Made by a program: the position numbers and the translations under genes
Assembly: GCF_000005505.3 (NCBI RefSeq)
Contig: NC_016134.3
Coordinates: 23,263,584 to 23,327,583, forward strand
DNA: 64,000 nucleotides
DNA from: Brachypodium distachyon
Lineage: Eukaryota > Streptophyta > Magnoliopsida > Poales > Poaceae
Direction: 5' to 3'
The notes under the pieces: generated by a model
Seen by the model: the letters and a program-made list of their open reading frames with translations, nothing else
What the model was told of the DNA's origin: nothing
Database searches by the model: none
Shown: in pieces, positions 12,251 through 22,565 of the stretch
Layout: each line of letters starts with the position of its first letter
Numbering within the stretch: the stretch's first letter is position 1

Positions 12251-12427
12251 ACCGAGTCTCTCTTCGAGTCCGACACCGAGTCCCTCTTCGAGTCCGACAC
12301 CGAGTCCCTCTTTGAGTCCTACACCGAGTCCCTCATCGAGTCCTACACCAAGTCCCTCTTCGAGTCCTACACCGAGTCCCTCGTCGAGTCCTACACCGTG
12401 TCCTACATCGAGTTCTACATTGAGTCG
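12251..12427 (+). repeat. 24-bp minisatellite in the gypsy leader
   Basis: About seven units of a 24-bp motif built on GAGTCCCTCTTCGAGTCC plus GACACC or TACACC. Since 24 is a multiple of three, every frame stays open; one plus frame reads as repeats of TPSPSSSP. It lies between primer binding site and gag, followed by a purine-rich tract at 12541-12601. Most likely untranslated leader. Confidence 0.8.
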
Positions 12428-13547
12428 GCAAGTTATAGTTTTCAGCCGCAAGTTCGAGTCCCAGTCCAATCAAGAGTGCTTTTGGAAAGTTTTCATAATA
12501 GATCGAATTTTGTTTAGAGATCAAGTTGTTCGGAAAGTTGTCAAAAAAAAGAAAGGAAAGAAAAAAAAAGGAAAGAAAAAAAAAGGAAAAAAAAAAGAGA
12601 AAGAGTTCGAGTCAGTTTCGGACCCGAATCCGAGTAGAATTTTAGTTTCGGGTGGGTTTGACCCGTGTTCAGTAAAACGGGCGTATCTTTTGCGTACCAA
12701 CTCGGATTTGGACGTTCTTGGACTTTTTGGAAAACTCACGACGAGGCGCATCAGGAAATATCCAGGGCTTTGCCCTGCACTTTGAACCTCAAATTCGGTT
12801 TGTAAGGTGGACTTTCGGAGCTTCCAAGTTTCTGCATGCGTTTTCCGGCGTCGCTGCAGCCCGGTGTTTCTCAGTTTTCTCCACCGTCCAACATCCGTTT
12901 TGAGTGATCTTGCCCTTACTAGAAAGCTTGTGTTGATACGCTTCTAACCCATATTTTTCCATATTTTTCTGAATTTTTCTTACTGCAGCCTTTGCTGTTC
13001 TTCGACAGACCGACGTACAGTTTTCCGGTCCTTCTTTTGCGTGAGTTTCTGGGGTTAAAAAAAAAAGAAAAAAGAAGAAGAAGAAAAGAATAAGAAGCCA
13101 AACAGAAGGCCACAAAAAGAAAAAAGAAGAAAAAAATCCCAGGGATTTACTTGTTGTGCCATCTTTTGATCTTTCTATCCTATCTTATTCAGTATCTAGG
13201 CTTAGATTATTTCTGTAATTCGTTCTTATCGACTCTAGCAGCTAGAACTAGCATTATTGAGCATATTTTCAACTTTGCATTGCTGATTTGATTATTTGCT
13301 ATTCTTTGCTACTCACAAAAGCCTCCAAGCTCCACAGATTCTGCACCTAGGTTGGTTTGTTACCGAGGCATCGATACATTTAATCTTCGGAGGGCTTGGT
13401 CACGCCGCTGGCCATCACCTTCCTATTTTGCATGGTAAGAACTTGTAAGAACTTGATTTTTAGCTTGAGAGTTGAGCGACTTGTAGCCACATCCTATTAG
13501 TTGATAGGAACATATTCCTGTGTTTTGTTTCTTGTCTTATACTAACC

Positions 13548-15611
13548 ATGACAGGACTTACACAAAGAATGGAAAATAGGCCTATGCTATCAAGTGACCG
13601 ACATGAGCGTTTTTCACCACATCCATCCTCCTCGTCTCTTGTTGACATTGGCAAGGAAAAGGTATATCGCAATCCTTATAATGTCACTAATTGTTTTGGA
13701 CCTTTCTTTGATGGAAATAATGATGCTGAAGCTTATATTGATTGGGAAATAGCTCTAATTGAGCAATTCACATGCTTCCATGTACTAGATAGTCGTAAGG
13801 TCCAAATTGCTAGTAGTAGATTTCGTTTTGATGCATTATCATGGTGGAGTGAGATAGTTAGAGAAAACAAAATACCTCACACTTGGATTGATATGAAGAA
13901 AATCATGAGAGAAAAATATGTTCCTCCAAGTTATGCTTATGAGTTGCGTTCCAAATTACGACGTTTGACACAAGATGATAAAACTGTTGATGATTACTAC
14001 CATGAGTTCCAAATTTTAACCTTGCGATCTGGTTTAGATGAAACCGAACAAAGAAAAATGGATAGGTTTTATTATGGGCTTAATTTTGAAATTTCTTACG
14101 TGATTGAATATGGGGATTACGACTCTCTATTGTGTTTGCTTAATCTTGCTCGTGAAGCTGAGAGGAAGTTAGAAAGAAGGTATAATACAAATGAGGCGAG
14201 CCCACAAGGTAATGTTACAGAGGTTTGTGTTGCTGAACTAAATATGACGTGTGTTGAAATAAATGAGATATGTGATGACCATGCTGCCCCTTGTAAAACT
14301 GTTGATTTACTTGCCGATTTGAGCGCACCCATTGATTCAAATGATAATGATTTATGTGATGAGTTACCTGCTGTTTTGGAACAGACTTGTGACGCGATGA
14401 TTAAATTTGATTTATGTTGCATTGAATTAATTAAACATGAAGAAGTGTTTCCTATGGTTCCGCCTAATAATTCTTTGTGTTCTATTATACTTGATGCACC
14501 TATATATTTGTCACATGCAAGGGATAAAGGTTCTGAGTTAACAATTTCAAAATCTTTTGCTAATGCCCATGGATACAGTATTCAATTAATTGGAGAACAT
14601 GACGTGAACAATAAATTTTGGGTGCATCAGATTTGCATTGCTTGTGATAACTTTCTTGATTTGAGAGAAAATAATATGTTGCATATGCTTAACCATTTTG
14701 ATATGACCTCCAATATTGGTGTTGATTATTTGCCAATTAGTTCTTTACACGATTGTTCGAATATTAGTGCTTTGACATGCTCTAAATTTCAGCATCTTGT
14801 AGTAACTAATTTGGGTAACATTATTAATTATTATTCTCCAGTGTTGGGATGGTATAATGGTGAGCGGTGCAAACCAAATACAAGATATTGTTTCACTTAT
14901 ATATGCAAAACATATTGTCAATCTTCTTGCTGGAATGATATTCATGATGATTGTGTGACTAATTATCTCATGAGATTGTGTTATAAAACATTAATTGTGC
15001 AACATGAGAGTGGAGTTAAAAATAACGATATATACATATACCATGCGCATACCTTGTCTCTTTTGTTAGCATATTTTCAGCATAAACGACGCCGAGGACG
15101 GCTTTCCTTTCAAGAAAGGGAGGATGATATGGACATGCTAACCATGGATACGACCATTAGAACCCTAATTGTTGGTGTCTCTAATAATTATAATCAGGTG
15201 AATTCAATTACAAAATGTTTTCAATATGTTACTTGCAAAGAGGCGGAGCTACTATCTTGTGTAATCTTATTATGTAGGCATCTTATTGAACTTTACAAGT
15301 CCAAAGTGAAGATGAAGTGTTATAGCCTGCAAAGGGAGATTCAAAGTGAAGCCTATCAAGTCTACTTTCCAACAAATCAAACGGCACATGATTCGAAGCT
15401 TGCTAGAGAAAGATATCACGAATTAAAGTTGAATCCGATTCGGGTCCGAGCTATCAGGAGACCCGAATTTGTTTTAATCACCCAGGCCGCATCCGGAGTC
15501 CAAATCAAGCAAACAAGTGCTTGTTGGAAAGGTAATTACAAGACCTTTCCAACGGATCGGCCCCATCAAGAGATTCGGCTCGTGCTGACCGTGGAGGACA
15601 AAACAAGCTGA
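13548..15611 (+). CDS. Gypsy gag protein with unrecognised C-terminal region reading into the 3' LTR
   Basis: 687-codon open frame. Residues about 45-220 show the retrotransposon gag domain: a FDGNNDAEAYIDWE start, a WWSEIVRENKIP segment and MREKYVPPSYAYELRSKLRR, followed by DDYYHEFQIL. Gag forms the virus-like particle that packages element RNA. There is no CCHC zinc knuckle and no protease or polymerase motif. About 310 further residues are Asn/Asp/Cys-rich and unrecognised. At residue 527 or so the frame crosses the polypurine tract and continues about 160 codons into the 3' LTR, ending at 15611. The upstream start could be this ATG or the one at 13569. The element appears intact at the gag level, so this may still be expressed. 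Confidence 0.75.
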   Translation: MTGLTQRMENRPMLSSDRHERFSPHPSSSSLVDIGKEKVYRNPYNVTNCFGPFFDGNNDAEAYIDWEIALIEQFTCFHVLDSRKVQIASSRFRFDALSWWSEIVRENKIPHTWIDMKKIMREKYVPPSYAYELRSKLRRLTQDDKTVDDYYHEFQILTLRSGLDETEQRKMDRFYYGLNFEISYVIEYGDYDSLLCLLNLAREAERKLERRYNTNEASPQGNVTEVCVAELNMTCVEINEICDDHAAPCKTVDLLADLSAPIDSNDNDLCDELPAVLEQTCDAMIKFDLCCIELIKHEEVFPMVPPNNSLCSIILDAPIYLSHARDKGSELTISKSFANAHGYSIQLIGEHDVNNKFWVHQICIACDNFLDLRENNMLHMLNHFDMTSNIGVDYLPISSLHDCSNISALTCSKFQHLVVTNLGNIINYYSPVLGWYNGERCKPNTRYCFTYICKTYCQSSCWNDIHDDCVTNYLMRLCYKTLIVQHESGVKNNDIYIYHAHTLSLLLAYFQHKRRRGRLSFQEREDDMDMLTMDTTIRTLIVGVSNNYNQVNSITKCFQYVTCKEAELLSCVILLCRHLIELYKSKVKMKCYSLQREIQSEAYQVYFPTNQTAHDSKLARERYHELKLNPIRVRAIRRPEFVLITQAASGVQIKQTSACWKGNYKTFPTDRPHQEIRLVLTVEDKTS
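15112..15124 (+). other. Polypurine tract, gypsy element
   Basis: AAGAAAGGGAGGA immediately before the TGATATGGAC start of the 3' LTR; primes plus-strand DNA synthesis. Here it is also inside the open gag frame. Confidence 0.8.
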
Positions 15612-15856
15612 CGGATCTGTTTTTCTGTTTCCTAAAGAGTTGTAGTTTGTTAGGAAAGTTAGAGATAGAGTTGGATTTCGGACTCCATACTCAAGGTGGA
15701 CGAAAATATCTCTCTCTCCTCCTTTATATACCCCATGAGCCCTCTTAAGGAGCCTTGGGTTTTGTTTAGTTAAAAGTTAGCCATCGCTAATACTTCGTGT
15801 AACCGCGTGTGTCGGTTAGACCACCTGTTTTACCGCTTTCGGAACCCCAACTTATC
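15125..15856 (+). repeat. 3' LTR of gypsy element, truncated
   Basis: Matches 10885-11617 at about 98 percent by eye, then stops after CCCCAACTTATC. The last ~276 bp of the LTR are missing and GC-rich repeat DNA follows. Confidence 0.85.
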
Positions 15857-16300
15857 CCTTGTGCAGCGCCATGGCCACACTCTCCCCATCCCCGACGCAG
15901 GCACGGCCGTGGGCGGCATGGGCAAGGCAGATGCGGGCCAAGGCAGACCGGCGGCGCGGGGCAAGGCAGGCGCGGGCCAAGGCGAACCGGCAGCGCCCGA
16001 AGCGAAGCGAGGTGCGGCGCAGTTCGGCCTCAGGCGGCCGTGGGGTGAGAGGGGCAAGGCAAGCGCGGGCCAAGGAGAACCGGCAGCGCGGGGCAGGGCG
16101 AACTGGCGGCACCCGAAGCGAGGCGAGGCGCGGCGTAGTTCGGCCTCAGGCGGCCGCGGGGCGAGAGGGGCAAGACAGACGCGGGGCAAGGCAAGCGCAG
16201 GCCAAGGCGAACCGGCGGCGCCCCAAGCGAGGCGAGGCCTCAGGCGGCCGCGAGCGAACGCCTCGGGGGGCTGCGGGATGGAGGATGCGGCGACGTAGGC
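15857..16300 (+). repeat. GC-rich tandem repeat, period about 118 bp
   Basis: The block TTCGGCCTCAGGCGGCCG recurs at about 16021 and 16139, with a shortened copy near 16230. Units include GGGCCAAGGCGAACCGGC and GCGAGAGGGGCAAG. Long frames on both strands (180 and 159 codons) are products of GC-rich sequence without stops. I do not call a gene here. Confidence 0.65.
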
Positions 16301-16626
16301 TGCGACCAAGGGTGTCGGTTGGATCGAGGAGAGACGAGGCCACAGGGGCGGTCGGCGATGGCGGAGGCGGCCAGCGGCAAGGCCACGACGGCGGTCGGTG
16401 AGGGCGGCAGTGCTGAGACGAAGGAGAGACGGGATAGAACATATGCTGACGTGGCACGAGAGGGAGGGAATAAGGGCCTCCCTTGGGAGCCCCCAGGAAT
16501 GAGGGCAGAGGGGAAATGTAGGGGCCTTCCTACTTTAAGGGCTCTAGTAGCGGCCCTGTTGAAAACGTTTTTTTTTGGTTTCGGCCCCTAAAAACGGAGT
16601 AGGGGGCCTGTTTAGGGGCTTTGCTC

Positions 16627-17500
16627 AAGATTTAAAATCTATCAAACTTATATATATTTTATTTTGTGTGACCCAATGTGAGACTGATGACGGGAAAATG
16701 GGGCGGGAAATACGCGTCCATGTCATAAAGACAGATAGTATAAATTAAATGCGCAAATGCGGAAAATAAATAAGGACCAAACATTGCAGGATCTTTATTT
16801 GCAGAACTCTTACATTTACATAAAAATTCTGTTAATTACATCTCCGAAGAGAAAACCCCTGATTAAGAAATTCCAACGTATCTATTACATGACATAGCAA
16901 CACATGAATATCTAAAACTATGAAAACAAAAGTCCTCCTCGCTGTCGTCGGTGCCGGCGTGCTCACGGAAGTCTTGAAATTTGTTTATGCTAACATATAA
17001 GTAGCATGATAATCATCTTTTGATTTGTTTGCAATATGACCTATTTGGTAGTTATACTATCCATTTGTATTGATATTTGTAGTACATAGCATTTCTGCAT
17101 CATACACATGACTTGGCTGATTTCATCTAGTTAATTAACCATCGAAATTGTAATAATTAGTATTTATCCTATTGGTCGTATGCATATTTTATTTAATGGT
17201 TAACTAGCTGGATAAAGGAACATGTGTGCCATATATGATACAACCCTTTCTCATGAGCCATATCTGTTCTGCATGGAATTTTTGTTGCATGCACGAAATA
17301 GACCGAATATTTGGTTTGATGATGATGAGTCTTCATGAAATTTGGTGATGAAATATTTGAGTGCACTAGTTTAGTGCATAGGCTATGATCCTATTTATAA
17401 TTTAATTTTATGGATACATGCACCTATATGAAAGTAGTGCATGGTTTAGTTTTAATCTATATGGATTATGATTTAATTTGCATGGTTTACTTTTGGTAGA
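16627..17500. other. AT-rich intergenic, no gene supported
   Basis: No open frame of note. The last 250 bp share loose motifs (a GATGATGA...ATTTGAGTGCA...GTGCATAGGCTATG pattern) with the start of the 17501 block, suggesting that block extends from an older degenerate repeat. Confidence 0.35.
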
Positions 17501-18624
17501 TGAATGGTTCTGCCATGACATGATTTTGGCACGCATGGCATGCATGATACATATACATGGGTTTTGACGATGATACATTCAAGTGCAACTATGAGATGTT
17601 CAGTTCAAGAATGTAGGCTATGGGCCTTATTTTATATATATGTTGGGCATGTGTATGTTTGAGATAATTTTGTAACCCATATATCCCTATAACACCTATG
17701 GATAATATAACCAAAGTGTTGCCTTGTGATATAGCTTTAATTGTTTGGTATTTTGTAACATATTTTCCTTACATGGTTCATTAATTTTATTACCAGAATA
17801 TGCGTGGCACAATAATGAAGATTTGATTTAGCTAGGCACGTCATTTATTTTACCCTACGTTTTCTACATTGGATATATCTATGCCGACATATGGTTTTGA
17901 CCTTTCTTTAAAGAGGTTATATGATATAGGTATGTTCTATTGCTCGTATCATGTTATTTTTGAAAGAACCAATGCGCAGAGTGCGGTTCATGATTTTAGC
18001 ATTTTATTGCTCATATCATATAATTCCGATGGGAACCCATGCGCAGAGCGTATATTAAGATTTTTGTTAACATATTAACTTTAGGTGTTCCCCCAAACAT
18101 TATCTTTGTTCTAAACCGCGAAGGCCAAAACGAAGGAATGCAAAATATATGATCCTTGTTCTGAACCACGAAGGACAAAACGAAGGCATGCAAAACATAT
18201 GATCCTTGTTCTGAACCGCGAAGGCCAAAACGAAGGCATGCAAAACATATGATCCTTGTTCTGAACCGCGAAGGCCAAAACGAAGGCATGCAAAACATAT
18301 GATCCTTGTTCTGAACCGCGAAGGCCAAAACGAAGGCATGCAAAATATATGACATGGGACTATGCAAATTTCCTTGATCCGAACCAAAAGGCCCAACCTA
18401 AGGGCATGATATCACATAGAAAATAAATAGATTCCTTGACTTGAACCAAAAGGCCGAGCCTAAGGGCAGAGTGGTGTCATGATTTTCTACCTTCTCACCT
18501 CCTCGAAGCACCAAGTTCCTCCTTGATTTTCTTCTTCGTGTTTCTCACGGAATGTTGTGAACTCACCGGGACAAGCAGCAGCAGGACCGTATGTGTGTAT
18601 GTGTTGAGAGTTTGTGCGATGAGA
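17501..18624 (+). repeat. 1.1-kb block duplicated upstream of both copia LTRs, copy 1
   Basis: Near-identical to 28071-29295. Similarity starts sharply at TGAATGGTTC in both copies and runs without break into the TGTTGGAAATATGCCC LTR. It contains a 50-bp minisatellite. No coding function recognised. Confidence 0.85.
18111..18350 (+). repeat. 50-bp minisatellite, copy 1 (about 4.8 units)
   Basis: Each unit contains CTGAACCGCGAAGGCCAAAA, CGAAGGCATGCAAAACATAT and GATCCTTGTT. The matching array at 28681-29020 has about 6.8 units. The 50-bp period makes all three minus-strand frames open, producing look-alike repeat peptides. Confidence 0.9.
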
Positions 18625-20383
18625 TGTTGGAAATATGCCCTAGAGGCAATGATAAATTTGTTATTATCATATTTCCTTGTTCTTGATAAATGTTTATTAT
18701 CCATGCTATAATTGTATTGACAGGAAACTAAATACATGTGTGGATAAATAAACAAATACCGTGTCCCTAATACGCCTCTACTAGATCAGCTCGTTGATTA
18801 AAAGATGGTTAAGGTTTCATAACCATAGACATGTGTTGTCATTTATTAACAAGGTCATATCATTAGGAGAATGATGTGATGGACAGACCCAAACCTAAGC
18901 ATAGATTTTGATCCTGTCACTTAAGTTTAAATTGCTAATGCTTTTATTATTTCAAGAATCATTTCCTTAGATCATGAGATCATGCCACTTCCTAGTATCG
19001 GAAGAATACTTCGTGAACATCAACCGTCATCTCGTAACTGGGTGATAATAAAGGTGTTCTTTAGGTATCTCGGAAGATGCTTGTTGGGTTGTATGGATCA
19101 AGACTGGGATTTGTCCCTCCATGTGATGGAGAGATATCTCTGGGCCCTCTCGGTAATATAACATCCTAATGAGCTTGCAAGCATGTGAGTAATGTGTTTA
19201 GCCACAGGATATTATATTGCGGTACGAGTAAAGAGAACTTGCCGGTAACGAGATTGAACTAGGTATGGTGATACCGACGATCAAATCTCCGGCAAGTAAT
19301 ATATCGCGAGGCAAAGGGAATTGGATACCGGATTAATTGAATCCTCGACATCGTGGTTCAGCCGATGAGATCTTCGTGGAATATGTGAGAACCATTATGG
19401 ACATCCAGGGCCCGCTATTGGTTATTGATCGGAGAGGTGTCTCGGTCATGTCCACATGTTCTCGAACCCGTAGAGTCACACACTTAACGCTTAAGGTCAC
19501 TAGGGTTTGATGAGATAAAATATGGTGACATCGAATTATGATTCGGAGTCTCGGATGGGATCCAGGACATCACGAGGAGCTTCGGAATGGTCCGGAGATA
19601 AATATTTATATATGGAAAAGCTGTTTCAGGGTTTCGGAAAAGTTCGGGATATTTTCCGGTATCGACTGGGAATGTTCTAGAAGGTTCTGAAAGTTCTCAA
19701 AAGGTTCTGGAATGTTCCAGAATATTTCTGAGAATTTAATTGGGCTTTATAGTAAGTAATTAGAGCAATCTAATTAGTTATCCCCTAATGGGCCTAAGGG
19801 GGGAAAGGGGAGGAACAACTCCACCGTACGGTGGAGAACCGTACGTGGGGGAGTTCGTGGGGAGGGACTCCTCCCGAGACTCCTTTCCCTCCCCTGGCCG
19901 GCCCTAGCTCTTTCTTGGAGGAGGGGCAAACCCTAACCACTACCCCCTATATAAATAGAAGTGAGGGGCAGGGGGAGAGGACACACCAAGCCCTCAGCTG
20001 GATCTCTCTCCCCTGAGCCCCTCTCCTCCTCCTCTCTAGCGTGCAGCGAAGCCCTGCCCACGGAGCTCTCCACCATAGCCACCACCACGCTGTCATGCTG
20101 CTGGAATCTCATCGACCTCTTCCCCTCGCTTGCTGGATCAAGAAGGAGGAGACGACGTGAAGCTGAACGTGTGGATACCAAGGAGGTGCCGTCGTTTCTG
20201 CACTGAGATTGATCTCATCGAAAGTTCGACTACGCCAACAACGATCCCGTGATCGTAACGCTTTGTGGTCTACGAGGGTATGATGCTCATTATCCCTCTC
20301 GTTACTTACATCTACTAGATATGATCTTGGGTTTCTTCCGCACATCTCGTAGGAAATTTTTTGTTTTCCATGCAACAAACCCA
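18625..20383 (+). repeat. 5' LTR, Angela-type copia element
   Basis: About 1.76 kb, the usual size for this family. Starts TGTTGGAAATATGCCC; ends before TGAG and the primer binding site. A TATATAAATAG box lies near 19950. Confidence 0.85.
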
Positions 20384-20387
20384 TGAG

Positions 20388-20399
20388 TGGTATCAGAGC
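20388..20399 (+). other. Primer binding site, copia element
   Basis: TGGTATCAGAGC, complementary to the 3' end of initiator tRNA-Met, four bases after the LTR end. Confidence 0.9.
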
Positions 20400-21631
20400 T
20401 AGATCTATGCGTATATGTTTTGTACGAGTAGAACATAACTTGGTTGTGGGCGTTGATGTTCATGTTGCTATCTCTTTTGTGCACTTCGGATTTTGCGGGA
20501 TAGTGGGATGAAGCGGCTCGGACCAACCTTACTTGTCTTCGCGCAAGAGACCGGTTCCGCAATTGACATGCAACTTGTATTGCATATGCGGCTGGCGGAT
20601 GTTTGTCTCTCCCACTATAGTTGAAATCTGATTTGCAATGGGAGGCCTATATGGTTAATAAGCAATTTGTATATCACCATTGTGGCTTTTGCGTAAGTAA
20701 GAATGGTTCTTTTAGTGCAGCCCCTAAAGCCACGTAAAACATGCAACAACAAAGTAGAAGCGTCTAACTTGTTTTTGCAGGGGCATGTGATGTGGTATGG
20801 CCAAAATATGATATGATATATTTGATGTATGAGATGATCATGTTTTGTAATATTTCACGACTTGCATGTCGATGAGTTTGGCAACTGGCAGGAACCGTAT
20901 GGTTGTCTGATTAATTATTGTATGACCTTCGTGTCAACGTTTTAATCGCCATGTAATTGGTTTACTTTATCTCTAGTAGTAGCAATAGTTGGTGGAGGCA
21001 ACTATACTTGACGTCCGAGAACCTAGGCGACAGGCTGGTGATGACGGAGATCATGCCCGTGCTTTGGAGATGGAGATCAAAGGCACATGAATAAAAAGCC
21101 ATATCATGTCACATTATTTATGCATGTGATGTTTATCCCTTTTATGCATCTTATTTTGCTTAGTTGACGACGGTAGCATTATAAGATGATCCCTCGTTAT
21201 TAATATCAAGATATTAATGTGTTCTCCCTTAGTATGCACTGTTGCAAAAGTTTGTCGTTTTGAAGCACCACGTGATGATCGGGTGTTATAAACTCTACGT
21301 TCGCATACAACGGGTGTAAGCCAGTTTTACACATGCAGAAATACTTTGGTTAACTTGACGAGCCTAGCATGTACAGATATGGCCTCGGAACACAAGGAAC
21401 CGAAAGGTTAAACATGAGTCATATGAATGATATGATCAACATGCTGATGTTCACCATTGAAGCTACTCCATCTCACGTGATGATCGGACTTGGTGTAGTG
21501 GATTTGGATCATGTGTCACTAAACAACCCGAGGGATGTTGCTTTTTGGTGAGAGTTCATTAGTAATTTGATTAGCTTGAACTAATTATCATGAACATAGT
21601 CTAATTGTCTTTACAAATATGCTGTTGATCA
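20400..21631 (+). other. Untranslated leader of the copia element
   Basis: About 1.2 kb between the primer binding site and the gag ATG with no significant open frame. A long leader is usual in the BARE-1/Angela group, where it holds packaging and translation signals. Confidence 0.6.
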
Positions 21632-22565
21632 ATGGCTCCCACTAGTTTCAATCTTAATGCATTCCTAGAGAAAGATAAACTGAAGTCCAATGGAAGCAAC
21701 TTTGGGGAATGGTTCCGCAATCTGAGGATTATCCTCACTACTGCTCAGAGGATTATGTCCTTGATGTAGCGCTTGGTGATCAACCCCACTCGGATGAGCC
21801 TGAAGATGTTAGGAACGTCTGGCAGACTCTTGTTGAGGACCACTCTGTAGTAAAGTGCGCCATTTTGTGCATTTTGGAACCTGAGCTCCAAAGCGTTTTA
21901 ATCACCGCACGACATTTGATATGATTGGGAAACTGAAAGTGATATTTCAAACCCAAGCCCGTGCGGAGAGGTATAAGGTCTCCGAAAAGTTCTTTGACTG
22001 TAACATGGAGGAGAACAGCTCCGTTAGCGAGCACGTGCCCAGAATGTCTGGGTACACCGAACCCCTAGGTCATCTTGGAATTTTGATTCCTAATGAACTA
22101 GGCATTGATCGGAGACCTAAGCCAAATACAGAGTGCTTCAACTGTAAGAGGACTGGCCACTGGAAGCGTAACTGCCTCAAGTACTTGGCAAATAAGAAGG
22201 CTGGCAACCTCAATAAAGGTATATTTGATATACATGTTATTGATGTGTACCTTACTAGTGCTCGTAGTAGCGCCTGGGTATTTGATACTGGTTCAGTTGC
22301 TAACATTTGCAACTCGAAACAGGAGCTACAGAATAAACGAAAACTAGCAAGAGATGAGGTGACCATGCGCGTCGAGAATGGATCAAAAGTTGATGTGATC
22401 GCCGTCGGCACGCTCCCTCTATATTTACCTTCGGGATTAGTTTTAAACCTTAATAATTGTTATTTGGTGCCTGCATTGAGCGTGAACATTATATCAGGAT
22501 CTTGTTTAATGCGAGACGATTATTCATTTAAGTTAGAGAATAATGGTTGTTCGATTTATGAGTAA
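21632..22565 (+). pseudogene. Copia gag and protease, frameshifted
   Basis: The gag start (MAPTSFNLNAFLEKDK) is at 21632 and its frame hits a stop after about 45 codons, with coding similarity continuing in the other plus frames at 21709 and 21921. The zinc knuckle CFNCKRTGHWKRNC (CX2CX4HX4C) is intact at 22134-22175. The aspartic protease active site DTGS is at 22284-22295. Gag packages element RNA and the protease would cut the polyprotein. Frameshifts leave no full-length product. Confidence 0.85.

Larger units (their letters stand above)
10885..15856 (+). mobile_element. Non-autonomous gypsy-type LTR retrotransposon, gag only
   Basis: The 5' LTR is 10885-11893, a tRNA-Met-type primer binding site is at 11896, a long open frame with a gag domain follows, then a polypurine tract and a 3' LTR from 15125 truncated at 15856. 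No protease, reverse transcriptase, RNase H or integrase was seen in the 3.2-kb interior, so mobility would need a partner's enzymes. The LTRs differ by about 12 substitutions and one single-base indel over about 730 bp (counted by eye), implying a fairly recent insertion. The right LTR stops abruptly against unrelated GC-rich DNA, so no target duplication can be read. Confidence 0.85.
10689..16626. mobile_element. Probable DNA transposon hosting the gypsy element
   Basis: The left end (GAGCATCTTCAGTAGTGG, then GGCCCCTACTTCTTGTTT, then TTCAACAGTAGCCCC) and the right end read on the minus strand (GAGCAAAGCCCCTAAACAGG, then GGCCCCCTACTCCGTTTT, then TTCAACAGGGCCGCTA) share the same motif order over about 100 bp. 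This suggests long diverged terminal inverted repeats. A GAGCATC start next to TAA fits PIF/Harbinger-type elements, but the right flank is AAG rather than TAA, so the target duplication is not confirmed. Removing the inserted gypsy element leaves about 1 kb, including the GC-rich repeat at 15857-16290. Confidence 0.4.

Noticed and set aside
12165..12785. 206-codon frame with Ser/Pro repeats, looking like a cell-wall or mucin-type protein
   Set aside because: It is the retrotransposon leader; the repeats come from a 24-bp minisatellite that keeps all frames open.
15807..16401. Long overlapping frames on both strands in GC-rich DNA
   Set aside because: Stop codons are rare in such GC-rich sequence; frames on both strands are equally long and only reflect the 118-bp repeat.
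18111..18350. Regular direct repeats resembling a CRISPR array
   Set aside because: There are no unique spacers; units are contiguous, and the genome is a plant's.
18011..18396. Minus-strand 'repeat protein' frames (FACLRFGLRGSEQGS units), also at 28581-29058
   Set aside because: The same peptide appears in three frames because the 50-bp unit cycles frames; a minisatellite artefact.
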